From NCBI GenBank assembly GCA_050942875.1, contig JBMNOD010000100.1:1-11789 (forward strand): a DNA stretch of 11,789 nt, read 5' to 3'. Shown here piece after piece: positions 6,414-11,789 of this stretch (its first letter is position 1; each line of letters begins with the position of its first letter). The notes beneath the pieces were generated by a model that was not told the origin of the DNA, ran no database searches, and was given only the letters and a program-made list of their open reading frames with translations. The DNA comes from JAAZAI01 sp050942875. Lineage in GTDB: Bacteria; Verrucomicrobiota; Kiritimatiellia; RFP12; UBA3636. Both the position numbers and the translations under genes were made by a program.

Positions 6414-6852
6414 TGATTCAGAAACCGCACAGACTGAGGTCTGGGACTCAACGTTTACCCTGCGCCCAATCTTCATCTTCATGATGGGTGCCGTTGTTTT
6501 GACCACGTTCTTGTTTATGGGCATAGGTGGGGTGTGGTTTTCAATGAAGATGCTGCCGTTGCTCGTGCTGGGTGCGATCGTTGTCTGTCATGTGGTGAAA
6601 CGCGAAAATCCATGGCGGTCATACCAGATTCAAAAGGACAAGCTCATCTGCGTGTCGGATTCAAAAAAGCTGGCAATCGCATTCACGTCGATTGTCCGAA
6701 TCCAATGCAATAAGGAAGGCGTCTGGTTGCGCTATCGGGATCAAGACGGTCGTTTCAGGAGTTTAAGCATGTTTCTTGGAAAGCGCGCGGAAGAAGTTTG
6801 CCGGAAGCTCGAAAACGCCATGCGTGAACATTCCACTCCTGTGTCAAAATAA
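6400..6852 (+). CDS. Small two-TM membrane protein, possible bacterial PH-like domain
   Basis: The 150-residue protein has a short acidic/Thr-rich N terminus, two hydrophobic segments (about residues 23-45 and 50-66) separated by a tight turn, then a basic KRENPWRSYQIQKD and a soluble C-terminal half. That half has alternating strands (KLICVSD, KKLAIAFTSIVRIQC, GVWLRYRD, RFRSLSMFL) followed by a helix (RAEEVCRKLENAM). This order (two TM segments, a beta-barrel-like stretch, one C-terminal helix) is what membrane-anchored bacterial PH-like proteins look like. I have no sequence match to prove it. ATG 6400 is the only start giving the full frame; the ATG at 6384 is out of frame. Base composition is clearly less GC-rich than the upstream lipoprotein, suggesting a different history. 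Function is unknown. Confidence 0.8.
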   Translation: MSTETDSETAQTEVWDSTFTLRPIFIFMMGAVVLTTFLFMGIGGVWFSMKMLPLLVLGAIVVCHVVKRENPWRSYQIQKDKLICVSDSKKLAIAFTSIVRIQCNKEGVWLRYRDQDGRFRSLSMFLGKRAEEVCRKLENAMREHSTPVSK

Positions 6853-6854
6853 AG

Positions 6855-7075
6855 AAAAACCAACTCGGCGCCGCCGCCACGGCCAAATCAAAAATCACAA
6901 ATCACAAATCACAAATCACAAATCTAAAATACCCTTCATAGCCACAAAAAACACGAAAAACCACAAAAAATTTCTGTGCCTTTCTGTGCTTTCTGTGGAC
7001 AAAAACCAACTCGCCGCCGCCGCCCCGCCCCTTCTCCCCCTTCTCGCCCTTCTGTTGAAAACACCCCCACGCCGC
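6855..7075. repeat. Repeat cluster between the membrane protein and ankyrin genes
   Basis: Four modules lie here. AAAAACCAACTCG followed by GCC triplets occurs at 6855-6878 and 7001-7024 (23/24 identical). A heptad array AAATCAC lies at 6885-6926 (four exact units plus degenerate ends). A 26-position inverted repeat pairs 6942-6967 with 6973-6998 around a 5-base loop; its arms carry CCACAAAA and TTCTGTG units. A CCCTTCTCN 9-bp array with an AAAACACCCCCACGCCGC tail lies at 7019-7075, and its sister copy is at 8262-8309 with one unit fewer. No room remains for a clear promoter. Confidence 0.8.
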
Positions 7076-7099
7076 GCCACCCACGTTCTTATGTATGTA

Positions 7100-8017
7100 A
7101 TGAAACACACGAGTCTTTACGCTGTCTTCATCCTTGCCGCATGCATGTACATGCCATGCACGTCTTGCGCCACGTCGAAAGACAGCCAGTCAACGACGAA
7201 CGATGATTTGCATGTTTGCAAGGACAAGGAAACACCTCTTCAGGAGATCCTCACAAGCACGCCTCCCGGCGTCTTGACGCGTCGGAAAGCGGAAGACCCC
7301 GCGGCCGAGGAAACACCAGACGCCCATGCGCCTCTTTCTGAGGCCGCCGAGTGGTCGCTTACGACATCCGACACTGAACTGCTCCAGGCGCTCCTCAAAG
7401 CAGGACTTCAAATCAACGAGCCCGTCGATGGCTCCTTCGGCCAAGACGCCTTAGGATGGACCCTGCTCCATTTTGCAGCAGGTCTGGGAAATGAACGTTA
7501 TATTCAGTTTCTTCTTGATCATGGCGCAGACGTCTCCAAACGAGATCGCAATGGCACCCGCCCAATCGACATTGCCTTCGAGAAAGGCATGACGAATGTT
7601 TGTCAACAATTGGAAAACCCGAAACCCGAGACGACTCTGATTGATGGATTCCCCGAGGAAATCTTGGAAGGATTCTTCCGTTTTGCTCGGACCAATGCTG
7701 TTCTCGTTTGCATCAACGGGAAGGATCCTTCAGAAACTCTGTTAAAGTGGATTCGATGTCGTTGGCCCAATGCCGATGTTGCTTCAAAGGGCGAGAAAAT
7801 GACGAATCCCGAACCCTGGGGGGAGCAATATCAGAACGCGCAGACCCAGGAGAAAGTTGCTACGTTTACTGTTGCCATCGACAAGATCACCGAACAAGAA
7901 TACACATGGCACGCATTCTATTACGAAACCCCGCTTTCCGGATGGTTTGAAAATGGAAAATTTCTCTGGAAATACGGTTGTTGGCTTGTCGTAAGAGGCA
8001 AGGGAGGTTCATCGTAA
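7100..8017 (+). CDS. Ankyrin-repeat lipoprotein
   Basis: The 305-residue protein (308 from the alternative ATG at 7091) starts MKHTSLYAVFILAAC, with a lipobox LAAC at Cys15; two further cysteines at 20 and 23 (PCTSC) make the exact lipidation site uncertain. Residues ~25-110 are a charged, Thr-rich linker. Residues ~114-180 form about two ankyrin repeats (GWTLLHFAAGLGNERYIQFLLDH and NGTRPIDIAFEKGMTNVCQQL), preceded by a likely partial one (DTELLQALLKAGLQIN). The C-terminal ~120 residues are an unrecognised domain rich in W, Y and F. Ankyrin repeats bind other proteins, so a periplasmic or surface adaptor or immunity role is plausible but unproven. The reading frame is open upstream to 6776, but that part is repeat DNA and is not counted. 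Base composition is lower in GC than the core operon. The stop codon lies inside the second copy of TCGTAAGAGGCA (8012-8023). Confidence 0.85.
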   Translation: MKHTSLYAVFILAACMYMPCTSCATSKDSQSTTNDDLHVCKDKETPLQEILTSTPPGVLTRRKAEDPAAEETPDAHAPLSEAAEWSLTTSDTELLQALLKAGLQINEPVDGSFGQDALGWTLLHFAAGLGNERYIQFLLDHGADVSKRDRNGTRPIDIAFEKGMTNVCQQLENPKPETTLIDGFPEEILEGFFRFARTNAVLVCINGKDPSETLLKWIRCRWPNADVASKGEKMTNPEPWGEQYQNAQTQEKVATFTVAIDKITEQEYTWHAFYYETPLSGWFENGKFLWKYGCWLVVRGKGGSS

Positions 8018-8324
8018 GAGGCACAGAGACACAGAGGGGCAAGAAACCCGTTGGACTCCATCTCCCACCCCTCAAAAAGGCTTCTCCATGCTTTTTGAAG
8101 CTTGTGTTTCCTTTGCCACGCCTCTCCCCACACGCCTCTGTGTCTGTTCAGTGAGGAGTGAGAAGAGCGTAGTTCAGGCTGGGGGCACCCCAGTCCCCGG
8201 TTTGTTGCCTGCCTTTCTGTGTGTTCTGTGTATTCAGTGGTCCAAATCCCCACCCGGCGCAGCCGCCCCGCCCCTTCTCGCCCTTCTGGTGAAAACACCC
8301 CCACGCCGCTCGATGAGGGTGTCT

Positions 8325-8464
8325 GCGTCGAGGGCGTTCCAACAGGGAAGCGCATGATGGCGGATGTGGATTTGGGAACCGTCTGCTGGATGTCGCCGTC
8401 ATCCGAGACGATGCAGGTGCCGACGGCGGTCTGTCCGTCGCGAGGCGCAAAAGACGCCTCAAGC
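8325..8464 (-). pseudogene. 140-bp fragment of the large secreted protein gene
   Basis: By eye 136 of 140 bases match 11141-11280. Translated on the minus strand it gives LEASFAPRDGQTAVGTC and SDDGDIQQTVPKSTSA, as in the scaffold part of the large protein. There is no start and no continuation: an in-frame TGA lies upstream, and the fragment is bordered at 8309 by the CCCTTCTCN repeat module. The high identity means a recent duplication or conversion. Confidence 0.88.
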
Positions 8465-8620
8465 GCTTTCCGGCGCAGCCTGTGCCAATGGAATCAAACA
8501 CAGAGGCACAGAGACACAGAGAGGGATTGGTCTTGAATTTGGCATCAAGAATGCCTCCATGTTTCATGGAAACTCAAGGAACCATGTTGCGATTCTGACA
8601 CACACCCTGAACGGAGGGAA

Positions 8621-8648
8621 ACTTGAAACCCGACACTGGAAACTGGGC
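8621..8648. repeat. 7-bp period array, second ACTTGAA locus
   Basis: ACTTGAA, ACCCGAC, ACTGGAA, ACTGGGC in 7-bp register. It matches the array at 1151-1178 and forms the downstream border of the 8666-8846 gene fragment. Confidence 0.6.
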
Positions 8649-8665
8649 TGGGTCGGTCTGCGCCC

Positions 8666-8846
8666 TCCCGTCCCACACGAAATGTTTGCAGCCCATTGAA
8701 AGCGACGTGATCCCGCGCCATCGGTCGAGGCCGGGGCTGGAGGAGTCGAGATCCACATAGGCGACGTGATCCCCGCCCGTGGTGGTCTGCCGCATGATTT
8801 CCGCCTCCAGCCAGCCGGGCGTGTTTTCGTGGGCGCAGCCTTTCCT
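8666..8846 (-). pseudogene. Diverged fragment of the scaffold domain (GWLE motif)
   Basis: On the minus strand this reads GCAHENTPGWLEAEIMRQTT, then GGDHVAYVDLD, and ends at KHFVWDG. The large protein has the parallel series GCPHFFQEGWLEGEVMRETT, GWQHVGWLDV and ATVFWDG (about 10570-10745). Similarity is at the protein level and clearly more diverged than the 8325-8464 fragment. It starts directly after the stop of the 256-residue gene, in another frame, with no own start codon, and ends at the heptad array. It is probably the remains of a further scaffold copy or displaced tip cassette. Confidence 0.7.
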
Positions 8847-8850
8847 CGCG

Positions 8851-9621
8851 TCACAGCTCGGGAACGGTGTTCGTCGCAGGCCAATCGAAGCGCTTCTTGA
8901 GCGTCCATAATGCGTGGCGACGGAAACGAGGGGCAAGCAATGGATCGTGAAGCGCTTCGACAAGGTTCGTCTCCTCCGAGCTCCAAAGCAGGTCTGCCAT
9001 CGGCTTGGATGCCATCGCCTTGTAGAAAGAATCGCACGAAAGATCGGGCTTTAATATGTCTCTAAGCTCCCTGTAGAAATCCCTTCTGTTCCTCGTATAG
9101 AAAATATTATGGGTGATATTTGAAAAAAAGGCGAGGCGGTCAACGTCATTAGTTTCCACGACGAACCAAGGCGTGCAGCCAATGTCGAAAAATCGCGGGG
9201 CGCATGCGGGGCCGATATTTGTGAAGCTGTTCACAAGCCCCCAATCGAACTCCGTAAATGAACGAAGTTGGAGCGAACTGGTTTTCCATTCATTTGTCAT
9301 CGCAAAGAAAACGACGGTCTTCCCCATCATGCCAGGGCGTTTGTCTTCAGAATAAACTGGTTCGATTCCTGGTGCTGGAGGAGGCATCAATTGCGGCTCC
9401 CAATCCCCGGAGTTCGCGATGGTGAGAAGGCCGGCAGGGCCTTCTCCAAGCCAGTAGTTGTTAACATTGATGGTCATGACCGCGTTGCTCAACCCTTCGA
9501 TGGTGCCAACTCCGGCGATGTCCGAATATTGTATGGAGCTCATCAGTTCAGCCGCAGGGTTGGCCCCTTGGCAGATGGATGCTAGGAAAAGGATGGCAAA
9601 TGAGATTTTTTTTGTTTTCAT
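8851..9621 (-). CDS. Secreted 256-residue protein coupled to the metallopeptidase gene
   Basis: I do not recognise a named family. The start is ATG 9621: its ATGA overlaps the stop of the upstream large gene by 4 bp, a classic coupling arrangement, and it begins with a signal peptide (MKTKKISFAILFLASICQG, cleavage near residues 19-22). Residues ~24-70 (ELMSSIQYSDIAGVGTIEGL, then AVMTINVNNYWLGEGPAG) have the pattern 'exposed site, GxIxxx, VxxxWxG' seen in OB-fold/NTR-type domains that include metalloprotease inhibitors; this is a loose resemblance. A Pro-rich PQLMPPPAPGIEP follows, then a strand-rich middle part with two cysteines (PACAPRFFDIGCTPW) and a helical C terminus. Its base composition is lower in GC, like the peptidase end of its neighbour. 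Context suggests a partner, inhibitor or immunity protein of the peptidase; a plain secreted protein is also possible. Confidence 0.85.
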   Translation of the reverse strand: MKTKKISFAILFLASICQGANPAAELMSSIQYSDIAGVGTIEGLSNAVMTINVNNYWLGEGPAGLLTIANSGDWEPQLMPPPAPGIEPVYSEDKRPGMMGKTVVFFAMTNEWKTSSLQLRSFTEFDWGLVNSFTNIGPACAPRFFDIGCTPWFVVETNDVDRLAFFSNITHNIFYTRNRRDFYRELRDILKPDLSCDSFYKAMASKPMADLLWSSEETNLVEALHDPLLAPRFRRHALWTLKKRFDWPATNTVPEL

Positions 9622-11789
9622 GGGACTCCATTCGGTGACGGCAAGATAAAAATCAGGTATTTCGCATTTAACCAAAACCACTTGCGGGGCTTCCCTTGAA
9701 CCTTGTCATACCGAAAAACTAAAGGTTCGCCTGGATTCATGAACCAATTGTTTTCTGTCTGAACACGTGACCCTTTCCAATCCAATGGAGCCCAGTTGTG
9801 ATGTCCAGCTATGCCATAAAGGATTTGGTGGACAAGACCTAATGTATGCCCCACCTCATGCACACACATGTAGGCAACGACTTTGACCAGATCCGTCTCT
9901 GAATATGGAAATATATTAGTGGAATAAAGGTACGGAAGAACGCCCGCCCATTCAACACAGAGCTTTTCGTTGCATGGGTCAAAGCGAATTCGGTCAATAT
10001 AAACCTCACATTTTCCCGAAGGCGTTGTATTTCTCCAAGAAACATGTTCGCTCGGCGTGGTTCCCCAACACAGGCGTTTGACATTGGTGTTAACGTCCCT
10101 GTGCTTAATTGTCACAGTTTTTACGCCTGTAGGTAAGCTTGAGGTTGAGAACCGGATGTTGGCACCAACCGGCATGGCCGATTGCGCAACCTGTGCAATG
10201 CTGCTCAACAGTTCGTGATGCAACATGCTGCTCCCTGGGTATAATTCCACAGGTTCTCCATCATTTAACTCTGGGTTCCCGATAAGTTCAGGCCAATAGG
10301 TGTCCGGATAGACAATGGGCGAAACGAATTCGTTGTACGTCTCGTCGGTCATCTCGATTTTCACGACCTGCGGGACATGCACGGTCGTGCTGGCCTCGGC
10401 AATGATTTCCGCCGTGTCGCTGTCCGCCTCCCGGTACCGGAAGAAAATGGTGTAGTAGGGCGGCGGGACGGGCTCGCCGGAAACGACGGCGGGGAGCGCT
10501 CGGTTGAACGGCTGCTTGCCCAGCGTGAACACGGCGGGCGAATCGGCAAGCGCGGCGCCCTCCGTGGCGACGCCGTCCCAGAAGACCGTCGCCTCGGGGC
10601 CGGCCAGGCACTTCCGCCGCTTCTGGTGACCGGGCTGGGCCGGGCTGACGTCCAGCCACCCGACGTGCTGCCAGCCCGACGTGGTCTCCCGCATCACTTC
10701 GCCCTCAAGCCATCCCTCCTGGAAGAAGTGCGGGCAGCCGGGAAGCTCCACGGTGAAGGAAGCCGTCTCGCGGAGATGCGGCGAGAAGTTCGGCGTGTAG
10801 TCCGTAACCGAGAACTCCCTGCCGTGGCAGAGTCTTGCAATTGCCGTGTCCGCGGCTCGGAAGACGTCGTCAAGGACGGCCTCGGCCGTCACGACGATTT
10901 CGTCGCCGTCGGACGGAACCGACGTCACGGTCAACGTGGAAGAGCCGCCCGTGGCCGGCGTCATCACCCCGTAGTCCGCGCTCCACTGGATGGCGTTTTG
11001 GTCGATGTTCACGGCGTTCGTGACCGTGAACGGCCCGACGTCATCGCCAATCGCATGGTAAACGCCGTCCGGCGGGAAAATCTCGAAGCGCTTTTCCAGG
11101 AGGTCGATGAGCACGCCGCCGCCGCTCGGCGTGGACGCCCGCGTCGAGGGCGTTCCAACAGGGAAGCGCACAATGGCGGATGTGGATTTGGGAACCGTCT
11201 GCTGGATGTCGCCGTCATCCGAGACGATGCAGGTGCCGACGGCCGTCTGTCCGTCGCGAGGCGCGAAAGACGCCTCAAGCCTGGCCTTCCACAATTCGCC
11301 GTCGGGAAGCGTGGCGCCCTCGGGCTCCGCGAGCAGTTCAATCCGGGCATCCGTCTTGAACGGCAGGCGCAGGCGCACGGACGTGCCCGCCGTGGCGGGG
11401 AGCACGATGCCGCGCGTCTCGTTGGTCGCCGTCCACGTCAGCACGGCGCTGCGCGACGTGAAGACGTCCACGCGGACGTCGTAGTTGCCGGCGGAGGCGG
11501 GTTCGAGATGATAGGCTTCGTAGCAGTCGTCGAAGCCGTTGTTGTCGGCGTCCGTGAAGCCGTAGAGGTACGATGTGCCTTCCCAGATGTCGATGACCCC
11601 GTTTCCGTTCTCGTCGGGTTCGACGGGGGTGAAGTCCTCCTGGGCGATCGGGTCCATGCCGTGGGCGACCTCGAAGGCGTCGTCGAAGCCGTCGCCGTCC
11701 GTGTCCGCCGTGCGCGGGTCGGTCTGGTTGAAAAACTCCTCGAGGTCGGTCAGCCCGTCCCCGTCGCGGTCGATGCCGCCGTCCGCGAC
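9618..11789 (-). CDS. Large secreted Ca-binding repeat protein with C-terminal metzincin-type peptidase domain, 5' end beyond the right edge
   Basis: The frame is open to the window edge (723 residues visible). The ATG at 11657 is internal, because the 44 codons upstream already encode Ca-binding loops. Four loops of the thrombospondin-3/EF type are visible: DRDGDGLTDLEE, DTDGDGFDDAFE, DENGNGVIDIWE and DADNNGFDDCYE (residues ~7-96). A GC-rich beta-rich scaffold follows (~100-485), with an Ig-like stretch and a GWLEGEVMRETTSGWQHVGW motif near residue 360. The last ~235 residues contain VVAYMCVHEVGHTLGLVH, matching HExxHxxGxxH at residues 644-654 (bases 9860-9828), and about 30 residues later WFMNPG (Met684) as a candidate Met-turn. 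This is the metzincin zinc-peptidase signature. DNA of the peptidase end (9618 to about 10330) is visibly less GC-rich than the scaffold. The signal peptide is not in view; secretion is inferred from the Ca repeats. The gene is probably cotranscribed with the 256-residue gene. Confidence 0.88.
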   Translation of the reverse strand, partial: VADGGIDRDGDGLTDLEEFFNQTDPRTADTDGDGFDDAFEVAHGMDPIAQEDFTPVEPDENGNGVIDIWEGTSYLYGFTDADNNGFDDCYEAYHLEPASAGNYDVRVDVFTSRSAVLTWTATNETRGIVLPATAGTSVRLRLPFKTDARIELLAEPEGATLPDGELWKARLEASFAPRDGQTAVGTCIVSDDGDIQQTVPKSTSAIVRFPVGTPSTRASTPSGGGVLIDLLEKRFEIFPPDGVYHAIGDDVGPFTVTNAVNIDQNAIQWSADYGVMTPATGGSSTLTVTSVPSDGDEIVVTAEAVLDDVFRAADTAIARLCHGREFSVTDYTPNFSPHLRETASFTVELPGCPHFFQEGWLEGEVMRETTSGWQHVGWLDVSPAQPGHQKRRKCLAGPEATVFWDGVATEGAALADSPAVFTLGKQPFNRALPAVVSGEPVPPPYYTIFFRYREADSDTAEIIAEASTTVHVPQVVKIEMTDETYNEFVSPIVYPDTYWPELIGNPELNDGEPVELYPGSSMLHHELLSSIAQVAQSAMPVGANIRFSTSSLPTGVKTVTIKHRDVNTNVKRLCWGTTPSEHVSWRNTTPSGKCEVYIDRIRFDPCNEKLCVEWAGVLPYLYSTNIFPYSETDLVKVVAYMCVHEVGHTLGLVHQILYGIAGHHNWAPLDWKGSRVQTENNWFMNPGEPLVFRYDKVQGKPRKWFWLNAKYLIFILPSPNGVP

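Larger units (their letters stand above)
8018..8850. other. Convergent intergenic region: repeats and gene fragments
   Basis: These 833 bp lie between the plus-strand ankyrin gene and the minus-strand 256-residue gene. No intact gene is seen. It contains CACAGAGACACAGAGG at 8022-8037, its reverse-complement type near 8134-8146 and a related block at 8500-8523; the inverted CTGGGG-GCA-CCCCAG module (8150-8200); TTCTGTG-type units (8212-8236); the CCCTTCTCN module (8262-8309); a 140-bp fragment of the large right-hand gene (8325-8464); small hairpins GGCAT-CAAGA-ATGCC and CCATG-TTT-CATGG (about 8541-8570) that could end transcription; the ACTTGAA heptads (8621-8648); and a second gene fragment (8666-8846). 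Confidence 0.75.

Noticed and set aside
6885..6926. AAATCAC array considered as a CRISPR array
   Set aside because: The units are 7 bp and directly adjacent, with no spacers and no cas genes nearby.
6776..7099. N-terminal extension of the ankyrin-protein frame upstream of 7091/7100
   Set aside because: The extension is translated repeat DNA (AAATCAC heptads, CCACAAAA/TTCTGTG units), and a good lipoprotein signal begins at 7100.
8160..8360. tRNA or small RNA gene among the hairpins
   Set aside because: No cloverleaf, CCA end or conserved T-loop sequence was found; the hairpins belong to the repeat modules.
8574..8963. 129-codon minus frame as a gene
   Set aside because: Its first part overlaps the end of the 256-residue gene in another phase, it lacks a plausible start, and its second part is the decayed scaffold fragment ending in heptad repeats.

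Overview
The window looks like a piece of a high-G+C Gram-negative chromosome. An lpxK gene implies lipid A, there are three predicted lipoproteins, and Ca-binding DxDGDG repeats occur in a large secreted protein. Together with the heavily repeat-laden intergenic DNA this suggests a PVC-type bacterium (for example the Kiritimatiellota/Lentisphaerota side), but that placement is a guess from style, not from a marker gene.

Layout. (1) 1-908, minus strand: a gene for a secreted protein runs off the left edge. Its first ~120 codons look native; the rest is made of GC-rich hairpin repeats and a hexamer array that happen to stay open. (2) 909-1686: a divergent intergenic region with several short-period repeat modules, two of them copies of one composite element, and candidate promoters pointing both ways. 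(3) 1687-5294, plus strand: a tight envelope/DNA-repair operon lpxK - ruvB - amidase lipoprotein (15-bp and 1-bp gaps). The amidase is split by a +1 frame break at a 7-bp tandem array followed by a C10 tract. (4) 5295-5760: a 466-bp mosaic of at least six short tandem repeat families. (5) 5761-8017, plus strand: an unknown lipoprotein, a small two-TM membrane protein and an ankyrin-repeat lipoprotein; the last two are less GC-rich than the operon. (6) 8018-8850: repeats plus two broken fragments related to the large gene on the right. (7) 8851-11789, minus strand: a large secreted protein with four Ca-binding loops, a GC-rich scaffold and a C-terminal metzincin-type HExxHxxGxxH domain (runs off the right edge), overlapping by 4 bp (ATGA) with a gene for a 256-residue secreted protein.

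The core operon is ordinary in content: lipid A 4'-kinase, Holliday-junction helicase motor and a cell-wall amidase. Two things are unusual. First, a family of unrelated short tandem repeats (periods mostly 7, also 6 and 9) fills the gaps and intrudes into coding sequence, with locus-to-locus differences of exactly one unit. Second, the right end resembles a polymorphic-toxin locus: a GC-rich scaffold, a compositionally different metallopeptidase tip, an overlapping small partner gene, and downstream fragments of the same scaffold. Both are readings of the sequence and have not been tested by search or experiment.
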